Of a stretch of DNA of 64,000 nt, positions 30,199 through 38,584 are shown one piece after another. This stretch comes from Parvimonas sp. oral taxon 110 str. F0139 (GTDB taxonomy: Bacteria; Bacillota; Clostridia; Tissierellales; Peptoniphilaceae), in the NCBI RefSeq assembly GCF_000214475.1, contig NZ_AFII01000001.1, positions 620,001 to 684,000 on the forward strand, written 5' to 3'. Numbering within the stretch: position 1 is the stretch's first letter; every line of letters begins with the position of its first letter. Under the pieces are notes generated by a model. That model saw only the letters and a list, made by a program, of their open reading frames with translations. It searched no databases and was not told the origin of the DNA. Position numbers and translations under genes: made by a program.

Positions 30199-31290
30199 GT
30201 GAAAAAATACTTTAAAAAATTATTGATTTTATTCTTAGCCTTAGGCGTTTTAGCTTCTTGTTCTAAAAAGCAAGAAGAAAAAACAAGTGAGAAGAAAACA
30301 GAACAAACAGAGAAAAAAGAAGAAAAATCTTCATCTAAAAAAGTAACTAAAAATACTATATTTGTTGATGAAGATTATGTTAAAGATGTTCTTGATGGGA
30401 AAAATGAAGATTCTAAAAAATTTATAATTGCTGAAGTCTCTTGGGGTGAAACAAAAGATAGTCCAGATTATTTACAAAATCATATCAAAGGTGCAATACA
30501 TATCAATACTGATACAGTAGAAAAAGAACCTGTATGGAATTTAAGAAGCCCAGAAGAACTTGAAAAAAGTTTATTAAATTATGGAATAGATAAAAATACT
30601 GTCGTTATTTTGTATGGACAAAATACAGGTTGTGCTAGAGTTGCCACAGCTTATCTATACGCAGGAGTTGAAAATGTAAAAATTTTAAATGGTGGTTTAA
30701 AAAGCTGGATGAGTAAAAATTATCCTGTAGAACAAGAAGAAACTAAACCTACTCCTGTAACTGATTTTAAAACTAAAATTCCAGCTCATCCTGAATACAT
30801 TACTTCAATAGAAACTGTTAAAGAAAAACTTGGCAAGGATGATAACTTCCAATTAATTTCAATTAGAAGTGAAAATGAATGGTTAGGAAAAGAAAGTGGT
30901 TATACTTATATTCCTAGAGCAGGAGAACCAAAAGGAGCTTTATGGGGAAAAGCAGGACATGATAAACAATCAATGGATGCTTACACTGATAAAGATGGAA
31001 AATATAAAAATTTTTCTGAGATAAAGAAAATGTGGGAAGAACAAGGAATTTCAACAGACAAACAATTAGCTTTCTACTGTGGAACTGGTTGGAGAGGTTC
31101 TGTAGCATTCTTACTTGCTCATGAAAACGGACTAAATGCCAGTTTATATGATGGCGGTTGGAATCAATGGCAAATGGATGATGAACTTCCAGTTCAAATT
31201 GGAGATCCTAAATCAAAAGATGTAGAATATAAAAAAGTTGGCGACTTACCAAAAGATAAAGCAAGCAAAGACCCTTCTTGCAAAGATTAA
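30199..31290 (+). CDS. double-rhodanese sulfurtransferase lipoprotein
   Basis: The 363-residue protein has a lipoprotein signal (LILFLALGVLASC, lipobox LASC) and a Lys/Glu/Ser-rich tether, so it is anchored outside the cell. Two rhodanese domains follow. The first (about 55-190) has VILYGQNTGCARVATAYLY, where the catalytic position is shifted or absent. The second (about 205-345) has the intact loop AFYCGTGWRGSVAFLLA with the persulfide cysteine. It resembles COG2897 thiosulfate sulfurtransferases. Start is GTG after AAAGGGGAA. It probably moves sulfane sulfur, or possibly selenium, at the cell surface. Confidence 0.9.
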   Translation: MKKYFKKLLILFLALGVLASCSKKQEEKTSEKKTEQTEKKEEKSSSKKVTKNTIFVDEDYVKDVLDGKNEDSKKFIIAEVSWGETKDSPDYLQNHIKGAIHINTDTVEKEPVWNLRSPEELEKSLLNYGIDKNTVVILYGQNTGCARVATAYLYAGVENVKILNGGLKSWMSKNYPVEQEETKPTPVTDFKTKIPAHPEYITSIETVKEKLGKDDNFQLISIRSENEWLGKESGYTYIPRAGEPKGALWGKAGHDKQSMDAYTDKDGKYKNFSEIKKMWEEQGISTDKQLAFYCGTGWRGSVAFLLAHENGLNASLYDGGWNQWQMDDELPVQIGDPKSKDVEYKKVGDLPKDKASKDPSCKD

Positions 31291-31304
31291 TACTAAACAA
31301 AAAA

Positions 31305-31332
31305 TAAAGGAGCTTTTCAAAAAAGCTCCTTT
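31305..31332. terminator. bidirectional terminator between rhodanese and MFS genes
   Basis: AAAGGAGCTTTT (31306-31317) and AAAAGCTCCTTT (31321-31332) form a 12-bp stem with a 3-base loop between two convergent genes. The better T tail is on the minus strand. Confidence 0.85.
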
Positions 31333-31344
31333 AACATTTCTCTA

Positions 31345-32484
31345 TTAACTTTCTTTTATAAATTTAGTCGTAATAAAAAATAGACTAAAAATCAAAAGTA
31401 ATATACTTATAAAAATAAAACTATAATTTAAACTTGTTTCAGATAATTTTGAAGATACTAACAAAAACCCTACATCAACAAAATTTGCCCCCATACTGAA
31501 TGTAGATAAAATGGTAGCACGATTTTTCTCTTTTAATTTATCAACATATAGATTTTCTACTTTTAAAAAATATATTTCAATAACATCTATAAACATTGGC
31601 AAACAACACATTGGTATTATTACAAAAATATTTTTAATTGAAATCAATGATATAAATAAAATAGAACTTGCACTTAAAAATACAAACAAATTCCTCTTTA
31701 GTTTAGTTTCTCCAAAAATTTTTATAATCTTTGGACTTAGAAGTCCAACTGCTGAATATAGTAAAATAATAAAAGTCATATAATTTTCACTTAATTTTAT
31801 ATTCTGCAAAATAACGACATAAAAGAAATTTATTAAAATAAAAGTTATGCTTATTATTCCATTAAATATCATAAATACAATCAGCTTGGTATTTAAAATG
31901 CTTTTAAATCTAAATTTATTATCGTTTTTTTCAATGCATTTTTCCTTTTCAAAAAACAATGCGAATAAAAAAGAAATAAAAGTTGATATAATTGTAAAAA
32001 TTATTAAAAATTTCTGCCCAAAATAGTTATTAATAAAATAAAAACTAATTGTAGAAATTATAAAACCGATAGTTGAATAATTTCCAAGCACAGAAGTTTT
32101 TTCTGCAAAATTTTCTTCTCCTATGATTTCATACTCATAACCTGATATTGTTCCGGACTCAAAAGTCATACTAACTGCCTCCAGTATGGATTCAAGTACA
32201 AAAAACTCAAAGCAAAAAGAAAACAAAAGTATAATTCTTGCTAATAACATAGAGAAATGTGAAATAACGATAGAATTTTTATAGCCTATTTTATCCGTAA
32301 TCATTCCAAAAGGAATTTCAAAAATGAAAATAAAAAAGGATAAAATTGCTTGTAAAATAAAAAATTCTGATATGCTTAGTCCTCTTGAAGTTCTAATAAA
32401 AAGAGCTACAGGAGCATAAAAAACTAAAGCTGAAAAAAAGTAATAACCTTTTAAGCATAATAGTTTATCTCTAAAATTTTTCAT
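31345..32484 (-). CDS. MFS transporter
   Basis: The 379-residue protein has about twelve hydrophobic segments and the cytoplasmic-loop motif GMITDKIGYKNSIVISHF between segments 2 and 3, typical of the major facilitator superfamily. ISEFFILQAILSFFIFIFEIP precedes it. It resembles the small-multidrug or unknown-substrate MFS group of Firmicutes. No regulator is adjacent. Substrate not predictable. Confidence 0.85.
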   Translation of the reverse strand: MKNFRDKLLCLKGYYFFSALVFYAPVALFIRTSRGLSISEFFILQAILSFFIFIFEIPFGMITDKIGYKNSIVISHFSMLLARIILLFSFCFEFFVLESILEAVSMTFESGTISGYEYEIIGEENFAEKTSVLGNYSTIGFIISTISFYFINNYFGQKFLIIFTIISTFISFLFALFFEKEKCIEKNDNKFRFKSILNTKLIVFMIFNGIISITFILINFFYVVILQNIKLSENYMTFIILLYSAVGLLSPKIIKIFGETKLKRNLFVFLSASSILFISLISIKNIFVIIPMCCLPMFIDVIEIYFLKVENLYVDKLKEKNRATILSTFSMGANFVDVGFLLVSSKLSETSLNYSFIFISILLLIFSLFFITTKFIKES

Positions 32485-32606
32485 CCTTTACCTCACATAT
32501 ATTAAATTTTAACCTAGAAAAATTTAATAATCTCTACATTCTATCTCTCCTTTTTATTTATTACAATCATTATATCATAAATCAAATTAAAATTATATTA
32601 TTAATT

Positions 32607-32816
32607 CTAATATAGTCTAAACAATTTCATCCCCCATTCATCAACTCCATTTTCTACAAATCCTAATTTTTCCCAAAATTGAATTGAATTATCTTTCATT
32701 GAATTTAAAACATAGTGCTTTGCTCCAAGTGGTTTTGTATATTTTTCTAATGACATAAAGGTAATATTCCTTTTTATCCATTGTGTAATCCTCCTTTTTC
32801 TAATCTCTGATTTCAT
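32607..32816 (-). pseudogene. GNAT acetyltransferase C-terminal remnant
   Basis: Residues 22-69 of this 69-codon frame read as the C-terminal half of a GNAT domain (LEKYTKPLGAKHYVLNSM, then NSIQFWEKLGFVENG). The N-terminal acetyl-CoA-binding half is missing and replaced by an unrelated basic stretch. No complete GNAT frame is found upstream in other frames. I regard it as a decayed fragment in the accessory zone. Confidence 0.6.
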
Positions 32817-32825
32817 TTTTTAAGC

Positions 32826-32870
32826 ATAAAAAAGGAGGACTTCTACACTTTGGCATAAATAGTCCTCTTT
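32826..32870 (-). terminator. intrinsic terminator after the CMD-family gene
   Basis: AAAGGAGGACT (near 32831-32841) pairs with AGTCCTCTTT (32861-32870) around a 19-base loop, with an A run on the plus strand giving T residues on the minus strand. Confidence 0.75.
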
Positions 32871-32965
32871 CAAAAATTATGATTTTTGGTTTTTCAGCAA
32901 AAAATCAGTGAAAAATCACTCGTTATTTCATTCCACATAGCTTCTTTATTTTTATTGGTGATATA

Positions 32966-33373
32966 TTACCTCCAGTCGTTTGTGTTACTACCTAAAGTAA
33001 CATTCCTTTCAGAAAAGATTTTTTTTGCAACAAATGTAGCATTTAAGACTTTTGGAAAACCCACATACGGAATGCACTGAATAAATGTCTCAATAATTTT
33101 TTCTGGAGATATTCCCACATTTAAAGATCCATTAATATGAACTTCTAATTGTGGTTCGCACCCTCCTAATGTCAATAAACTTGTGATAGTTATCATTTCT
33201 CTTTCTTGCAAAGAAAGTCCTTGTCTACTATAAATATCTCCAAATGCAAATTCGATAATATATTCTCCTAAATCTGGAGCAATATCTTCTAATGTTTGTA
33301 TAACTTTTTCGCCACCCACACCATCAATTTCTTGTAATTGTTCTAAACCTATTTCAAATCGTTTACTTTTCAC
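32966..33373 (-). CDS. carboxymuconolactone decarboxylase family protein
   Basis: The 135-residue protein has the CMD/AhpD-like helical fold signature LSLQEREMITITSLLTLGGCEPQLEVHINGSLNVG, which I cite in part as QEREMITITSLLTLGG and LEVHINGSLNVG. The CxxC pair of peroxidase-type AhpD is absent, so it is closer to the PcaC-like group. Start is GTG at 33373 after AGGAGGTGAATT. It is transcribed divergently from a MerR gene through a MerR-type promoter, so it is the likely regulated target. The substrate is unknown. Confidence 0.85.
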   Translation of the reverse strand: MKSKRFEIGLEQLQEIDGVGGEKVIQTLEDIAPDLGEYIIEFAFGDIYSRQGLSLQEREMITITSLLTLGGCEPQLEVHINGSLNVGISPEKIIETFIQCIPYVGFPKVLNATFVAKKIFSERNVTLGSNTNDWR

Positions 33374-33405
33374 TTGAATTCACCTCCTTTTTCTTTTATA
33401 ATATA

Positions 33406-33436
33406 ATTATACTACTTAAACTTTGGTTTAAGTCAA
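33406..33436 (-). promoter_or_regulatory. MerR-type promoter with 19-bp spacer and operator dyad
   Basis: On the minus strand TTGACT (33431-33436) and TATAAT (33406-33411) are separated by 19 bases, longer than the usual 17, as in MerR-activated promoters. The spacer holds a perfect dyad ACTTAAAC-4-GTTTAAGT (33414-33433). It drives the CMD-family gene and lies next to the divergent merR-like gene. Confidence 0.82.
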
Positions 33437-33483
33437 GTTCTTTTACTTATAAATTTTAAAAATTAGGAAAGGAGTCATCTGCA

Positions 33484-33854
33484 ATGAAAATAGGCGAAAT
33501 TGCAAATAAAACAAATCTTCCAGCAAGCACCCTTCGTTACTACGAAAAAAAGGATTACTCAAAGTAGATAGAGACAAAAATGGTAGAAGATATTATAAAG
33601 AAAGCGATATAGAGTGGATAAAATTTATAAGACGGCTGAAAGAAACAGGAATGCTTATCAAAGATATTCAACATTATTCCGAGTTACGATATGTTGGCTT
33701 GATTACAATGCCTGAACGATTACAAATTCTCCAATTACACAGGAATTATGTTTTAGAACAGCAACTAAAATGGACTGAGTATCTTCAAAATTTAGATGAT
33801 AAAATTGAGTTCTATCAGCAATCTATTAAAAATATGACAAAACATAACTTGTAA
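33484..33854 (+). CDS. MerR-family regulator, frame interrupted once
   Basis: MKIGEIANKTNLPASTLRYY is the standard MerR helix-turn-helix start, after an AGGAAAGGAG site. The frame then hits a stop. Adding one A to the seven-A run at 33545-33551 restores GLLKVDRDKNGRRYYKESDI, then IKFIRRLKETGMLIKDIQHY and a coiled-coil dimer helix ending at 33854, about 123 residues. The divergent CMD gene has a MerR-type promoter with a dyad, which argues that the regulator is functional and the break is a sequence error. Confidence 0.82.
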
Positions 33855-33884
33855 TTCAATAAGATCTATTACATTGAGTGCGTG

Positions 33885-33917
33885 AAAAAAAGAAGTCTAT
33901 AATTAGGCTTCTTTTTT
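33885..33917. terminator. terminator-like hairpin after merR
   Basis: AAAAAAAGAAGTC (33885-33897) pairs with GGCTTCTTTTTT (33906-33917), one G-T pair, 8-base loop. It has T tracts on the plus strand and, from the A run, on the minus strand. Confidence 0.75.
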
Positions 33918-34191
33918 CATTAGCTCTTTATATTCACTTAATGGTATTCCGTTTTTTTCAGCGTTTTAAGTTTCTCCTGTTTGAGTTGCTCCTGTTGCTA
34001 CTTGTTAAAGACTTTTTAGTCAAAATTATCTTTTTTGTCCAATTTTCTATGTAACTTCCTAAGCATTATTCTTGTCAGTTTATATTATATTGTTTCAGTT
34101 GCATTTTTGTTGAAGTATCGGCTATTTGCTTTTACTTCATCTTTAGTGACCTTATTTAATTGTTTTATTACAACAAACTGGAATTAGTAAT
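33918..34191. other. non-coding gap with decayed coding remnants
   Basis: No intact gene. On the minus strand near 33899-34010 a short frame reads NAEKNGIPLSEYKELMKKEA to a stop, preceded after a stop codon by a small repetitive ATGATQTGET stretch. It looks like the tail of a lost gene, source unknown. The remainder is AT-rich without recognisable signals. Confidence 0.45.
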
Positions 34192-34719
34192 TTATCGCCA
34201 TTCATGACGAAGAATCCTCATCATGATAAAATCACTGTACTCGTTATTGTAGTAGTATCCTTGCTCTTGAATACCTTCTTGTTTAAATCCGATTTTTCTA
34301 TAGAAATTCAGTGCATTGGAATTTAGCCCTACCACACCAATTGCAACTCTGTTCATTTCATAGTAATCGAAAGCAAGGTTCAACATAAGGCTAATCGCAT
34401 CTGTCCCATATCCTCTTTGTTGCATTTTGGAATCAGGAATAATAATAGAAAGATCAGTACATTTCCAGGTTGGCCACATTCGCAACAATCCCGTTTCACC
34501 TATTATATTTCCTTTTAAATCTGTAATTGTGTACCATACTGAGTCTCTCTTTTTGCAACCAGTCATAATTCTCTCTTTTTCAGCTTCTTCATCAGTATGT
34601 TGTGTAAATCCACATTGAAACATTATCTGTGGCTGATTGTACCAATAGGTAAAGAATTTTGCATCTTCAATTTTTTGCTTACGCAATATGATATTATTTC
34701 CTTTAATCTGATTAATCAT
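34192..34719 (-). CDS. GNAT acetyltransferase, RimJ/RimL type
   Basis: The 175-residue protein starts IKGNNIILRKQKIEDAKFF and has GETGLLRMWPTWKCTDLSII, the acetyl-CoA-binding stretch MQQRGYGTDAISLMLNLAF, and NSNALNFYRKIGFKQEGI. This is the RimJ/RimL-like GNAT plan, which acetylates protein N-termini or small molecules including some antibiotics. It sits 19 bases after a VOC-family gene, forming a small accessory unit. Substrate unknown. Confidence 0.88.
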   Translation of the reverse strand: MINQIKGNNIILRKQKIEDAKFFTYWYNQPQIMFQCGFTQHTDEEAEKERIMTGCKKRDSVWYTITDLKGNIIGETGLLRMWPTWKCTDLSIIIPDSKMQQRGYGTDAISLMLNLAFDYYEMNRVAIGVVGLNSNALNFYRKIGFKQEGIQEQGYYYNNEYSDFIMMRILRHEWR

Positions 34720-34738
34720 ACTCTTTCCCTATTTATCC

Positions 34739-35167
34739 TTAAAATTTCAGCAATCCATTTTCATCAAATTGAAAATTTGGTCCCCATGAAACTTCCCAAT
34801 AGTATCCATCTAAATCCGAAAAATATGCGTGATATCCACCCCAGAAAACCTCCTGTGGCTCTTTTACAATTTTTCCACCTGCTTTTCTTACTAATTCAAC
34901 TACATTATCTACATCTTCTTTATGTTCAACATTATAAGCTAATGTAATTCCTGAAAATCCATTTCCTTTTGGTGGATTATTTTCATCAATATCCTTTGCT
35001 AATCGTTCCAAAGGAAATAGCTCGAACTTTGTTCCCGGAGTATCAAAAAAACATACCGGCGGATTATTTTCTCTGCAATCAGTCTTATATCCTAAACCAT
35101 CTCTATAAAACTTGATTGACTTTTCCATATCTTTAACACCTAAACAAATACAAGTAATCCTGTTCAT
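34739..35167 (-). CDS. VOC-superfamily (glyoxalase-like) protein
   Basis: The 142-residue protein has the paired beta-alpha-beta-beta-beta units of the vicinal oxygen chelate fold. It shows ICLGVKDMEKSIKFYRDGLGYK, CFFDTPGTKFELFPLE, and in the second half AYFSDLDGYYWEVSWGP, which contains the metal-binding glutamate. Relatives include glyoxalases and antibiotic-binding or -modifying proteins. Of two adjacent ATG codons I prefer 35167, at better spacing from GGAGGT. Confidence 0.86.
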   Translation of the reverse strand: MNRITCICLGVKDMEKSIKFYRDGLGYKTDCRENNPPVCFFDTPGTKFELFPLERLAKDIDENNPPKGNGFSGITLAYNVEHKEDVDNVVELVRKAGGKIVKEPQEVFWGGYHAYFSDLDGYYWEVSWGPNFQFDENGLLKF

Positions 35168-35233
35168 CATTACCTCCTATGATTTCAAATTCGCAAATTT
35201 CTGTTTATTTAATAATATCACATTTTTCATTTT

Positions 35234-35615
35234 TTGTCATTTAATCAAGCTGAATATTCATTCTTGTAACTATACTTTTATTTAATCCACTATAAAATAG
35301 TACAAGATTTTAAAGTTTTTTTATCTTTTGACTTATTTTATCCTTAAATAGTTCATCATCTTGACTCATTTTCTTTCAAGTTTCTAATTTTGGTCTAGAT
35401 GACTTTCTTATAAAACATCAAAAAGCAGAAAATATATTTCTAAAATTTTATATAAAATTATATGAAAAAAGATTGAAGACTACTCCTCAATCCTTTAGCT
35501 CTCTTTAACAAATTTTATTATAAAAAATCCATTATGTTTTTGTTTTTCAGATAATAATTTTATAAAATTTTCTAATTTACATAAAAATTCTACTTCTTTT
35601 ATTTTACTAAAAGAA
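35234..35615. repeat. repeat copy A: duplicate of the rsmB 3' end and downstream DNA
   Basis: From TTGTCATTTAATCAAGCTGA to about 35615 this DNA parallels 37072-37395, in the same order and orientation. It shares CCACTATAAAATAGTACAAG, a TTATTTTATCCTTAAATAGTT stretch (cited in part), the terminator hairpin and the last codons of rsmB. Copy A carries about 50 extra bases near 35410-35460. Similarity is high but clearly diverged. This fills the 35168-35721 gap. Confidence 0.85.
35495..35615 (-). pseudogene. rsmB C-terminal fragment
   Basis: In repeat copy A the minus strand encodes EKQKHNGFFIIKFVKES before a stop at 35495, matching the rsmB end EKQKHNGFFIIKFIKEN. Upstream of that the frame is shifted and dies within about 40 codons. 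It is a remnant of rsmB, or of a close relative, left by a duplication or insertion event. Confidence 0.75.
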
Positions 35616-35721
35616 CTTTTGTAGTTTTTATTTAATAGTTTTACTTCGACAAACTTAGATTTAAATTTTAACCCTTACGAAAAATAAAACGGGCTATTCT
35701 CCTGAAGTATGTTCTATGATA

Positions 35722-36486
35722 TTATAGTTTAATGCAAAGTGTAGCTATATAGTCATTTCCATAACGTGATAATCTATTTCTTTTATCACAAGATTCATAA
35801 AAATCTATCATAGAGAGACCATTTTTAAGTTGTCCTCTAATCTGAGTTTCTAAGGTATGGCTAAATTCATATCCATATTCTGGATTTATGGTTATCTTGC
35901 CTTGCTCTTCAAGCTCTTTTGAATTAAAAGGTATTGAAAACTTTAAAAGTAATTCCTCATCGGGTTTGTCCCATACAATGTCAGCATCATACATGTATAT
36001 CCAAGGATTCATAAATCCGACCATTAACAGTCCACCCTTTTTCAATACTCGAGAGGCTTCTTTATACATGTTTTCTAAATCTTCTATATATACATTTGAA
36101 ACCGGATTAAAAATAATATCAAAAGTTTCATTTTCAAATGGAAATGGTTTTGTCATATCGCCTTGAACTGTATTGATTTTTAAGCCTTCTCTTTTAGCAA
36201 CCATATCATCTCTTTGTAATTGTGATTTAGAAAAATCCATTATGGTTACATCATAACCTTTTATAGCAAAAACCGGTCCCTGCTGTCCACCACCACAAGC
36301 TAAACCTAATATCTTTTTTCCGTTTGCTTTTTCAAACCATTCTTTTGGAACTTTTTTCCCAACAGTTAATGCAACAGAAATTGGATTATTTCTAACTTCT
36401 TCTAATTCTTCATGTGTCAATGGCTCAGTATAGTCATTTTTTACATTATTCCATCTATCTTCATTTAATTTTATATAATTGTTCAT
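35722..36486 (-). CDS. class I SAM-dependent methyltransferase
   Basis: The protein of about 254 residues begins NNYIKLNEDRWNNVKNDYTE and has the SAM-binding motif I KILGLACGGGQQGPVFA, then YDVTIMDFSKSQL (acidic residue of motif II), VQGDMTKPFPFENETFDIIF and VLKKGGLLMVGFMNP. It is the UbiE/Methyltransf_11-like type; substrate unknown. ATG 36486 is preceded by GAGGAGATTATAAG, better than an upstream in-frame ATG. It lies between the two rsmB-tail repeats. Confidence 0.88.
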   Translation of the reverse strand: MNNYIKLNEDRWNNVKNDYTEPLTHEELEEVRNNPISVALTVGKKVPKEWFEKANGKKILGLACGGGQQGPVFAIKGYDVTIMDFSKSQLQRDDMVAKREGLKINTVQGDMTKPFPFENETFDIIFNPVSNVYIEDLENMYKEASRVLKKGGLLMVGFMNPWIYMYDADIVWDKPDEELLLKFSIPFNSKELEEQGKITINPEYGYEFSHTLETQIRGQLKNGLSMIDFYESCDKRNRLSRYGNDYIATLCIKL

Positions 36487-36614
36487 CTTATAATCTCCTC
36501 GTAATTTTATATTATTTCGATTTAAGTTGAATATCCGCACTTTCTTTTTGTCATTTTATTTAATTGTTTTAGCGCGACAAGTCTGAGTTTACCTACCCTT
36601 CAAATCAAGAGTCA

Positions 36615-37004
36615 TCAGTTTGTAAACCTCAATAAATATCCATTAGGATCTTGAATCAGGAACTCCATTTGTATTTCTTCAATTCCGTTAACCCTATATA
36701 CACTTCTAATCAGTTCTCTGTAAATCTCTAATTGTTTGCTTTTCACTAATTCATATAGTTTCTCAATATCATCAACTGATATTGAAAAATTTATTCCTCT
36801 TCCTAAAGGATAGATTAGTTCCCCTGTATTCCAGCCATCATCATGAATTTGTTCAAACATAAACTGACTATCTTGAAAAGACATAAAAACAAATTTCACT
36901 TCTGGTCGTTCGTACTCTATTTTAAATCCTAATTCTTCATAAAAATTTTTAGTCTGAACAATATCAAAAACTGATAATTCAGGAATCAAACTATTAAACT
37001 CCAT
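36615..37004 (-). CDS. VOC-superfamily, bleomycin-resistance-like protein
   Basis: The 129-residue protein has LIPELSVFDIVQTKNFYEEL, FVFMSFQDSQFMFEQIHDD, INFSISVDDIEKLYELV and a second-half end EEIQMEFLIQDPNGYLLRF. These are marks of the bleomycin-resistance/glyoxalase fold, usually a dimeric drug-binding or small-molecule enzyme. Substrate unknown. It precedes the methyltransferase in the same direction and lies next to repeat copy B. Confidence 0.86.
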   Translation of the reverse strand: MEFNSLIPELSVFDIVQTKNFYEELGFKIEYERPEVKFVFMSFQDSQFMFEQIHDDGWNTGELIYPLGRGINFSISVDDIEKLYELVKSKQLEIYRELIRSVYRVNGIEEIQMEFLIQDPNGYLLRFTN

Positions 37005-37071
37005 ATAAACTCCTCATAAAATTCTAATTTGCCAATTTTTCATTCATTTTATTATACCACTTCCCCCCATA

Positions 37072-37395
37072 TTTGTCATTCAATCAAGCTGAATATTCAT
37101 TTTTCTAACTATATTTTTTAATCCACTATAAAATAGTACAAGATTTTTAAGGTTTTTTCTCTTTTGCCTTATTTTATCCTTAAATAGTTAAACATCTTTA
37201 CTCATTTCCTTCCGCTTTACTAATTTTTGATTAAGACAATTTTCTTATAAAAAAAGATTGAAGACTAGTCCTCAATCCCTTAATTCTCTTTAATAAATTT
37301 TATTATAAAAAATCCATTATGTTTTTGTTTTTCAGGTAATAATTTTATAAATTTTTCTAATTTACCCAAAAATTTAACTTCTTTTATCTTTAAAT
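37072..37395. repeat. repeat copy B: rsmB 3' end with terminator, resident copy
   Basis: Counterpart of 35234-35615. It holds the true rsmB C-terminus, the hairpin GATTGAGGACTAGTCTTCAATC followed on the minus strand by T residues (37250-37277), and about 170 bases of AT-rich DNA that also occurs in copy A. Confidence 0.85.
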
Positions 37396-38584
37396 TTTTA
37401 TGTTTTTCTAAAAAATATTTGACATTTTCTTCATTTTCACATTTCAAAACAGAGCAAGTACTGTAAACTATCTCTCCTTTATCTTTTAGATATTCTACTG
37501 CATTATCAAAAATTTTTCTCTGTAATTCAATTATTTCATCAATAGTTTCTTGACTTCTGAATAATTTTATTTCAGGTTTTCTATCCATAACTCCAATTCC
37601 TGAACAAATTACATCACAGAGTATATAGTCAAATTGTTCTTTATATTCCTCTTTGTAAATTGAAGCGTCAAAATTTAGTAATTTTACATTTTTTATATTA
37701 AGTCTTTTACAATTTTCTTCTATCTTTTTTAATTTAGTCTTTACTATATCATTTGCAAAGATTTCTCCACTATTTTTCATCTGAAAAGCTAGATGACAAG
37801 TTTTTCCGCCCGGTGCAGAACAAATATCTAAAACTTTTGAATTTTCTTTTGGAGATAAAACTTCTCCCGTTAAAATACTTCCAACATCTTGAACTGTAAA
37901 ATCTCCTATTTTAAAACTTTCAGTTTCCAATATATTAGTAGGATTTTCTACAAAATAAGTAAGTTTTGAAATTTCAGATTTTTTTAGCTTATATCCGTCT
38001 TTTTCCAAATCCTTAACAACTTTTTCTTCCGTCTTTTCAAAAGATGAAATTCTTATTACAAAATGAGGTTTGGAGATTGAATTTTCAAGAATTTTTATAG
38101 TTTCTTCCCTGCCATAATCAGAAAGTAAAATTTTTACAATATCCATATTTGCAGAATATTTTATAGAGATAGCTTCTTCTACATCGTCAGCTTTAATCTT
38201 TATAAAGTCTTCTTTATTTCTCAAAAAATTTCTTAAAGATCCATTAACAAAAGAGGAAAATTTTTTAAGTTTAAAAACTTTTGTAAGATTAACAGCCTCA
38301 TTTATTATTGCAAATTCAGGAATTTTATCCATAAAAATAATCTGATAGATAGAAATTCTTAGAATATTTAATATATATGGGTTAAACTTTTTTATCCTTA
38401 GTTTACATAGTTTCTTAATTATATAATCAAGATAAATTCTGTTTTCCAAAGTACCATATACAATTTCTCTTAAAAATTTGCTATCTAAATCAGAAATATT
38501 TTTTGTGTTTTTATTTAATAAATTTGTTGAATTTGAATTTTCATCTTTGATTTCACAAAGAATTTCAACTGCAAGTTTTCTCAT
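37280..38584 (-). CDS. rsmB: 16S rRNA m5C967 methyltransferase
   Basis: RsmB methylates cytosine 967 of 16S rRNA. The 434-residue protein has an N-terminal NusB-like domain (residues 1-130, with LREIVYGTLENRIYLDYIIK and INEAVNLTKVF). The methyltransferase domain follows, with FTVQDVGSILTGEVLSPKEN, SAM motif VLDICSAPGGKTCHLAFQMK, DVICSGIGVMDRKPEIKLF and the catalytic YSTCSVLKCENEENV. The start overlaps the fmt stop (TAATG). It ends the yicC-to-rsmB operon. Confidence 0.96.
   Translation of the reverse strand: MRKLAVEILCEIKDENSNSTNLLNKNTKNISDLDSKFLREIVYGTLENRIYLDYIIKKLCKLRIKKFNPYILNILRISIYQIIFMDKIPEFAIINEAVNLTKVFKLKKFSSFVNGSLRNFLRNKEDFIKIKADDVEEAISIKYSANMDIVKILLSDYGREETIKILENSISKPHFVIRISSFEKTEEKVVKDLEKDGYKLKKSEISKLTYFVENPTNILETESFKIGDFTVQDVGSILTGEVLSPKENSKVLDICSAPGGKTCHLAFQMKNSGEIFANDIVKTKLKKIEENCKRLNIKNVKLLNFDASIYKEEYKEQFDYILCDVICSGIGVMDRKPEIKLFRSQETIDEIIELQRKIFDNAVEYLKDKGEIVYSTCSVLKCENEENVKYFLEKHKNLKIKEVKFLGKLEKFIKLLPEKQKHNGFFIIKFIKEN

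Noticed and set aside
32607..32816. A complete small acetyltransferase
   Set aside because: Only the C-terminal half of a GNAT fold is present; the acetyl-CoA-binding motif is missing.
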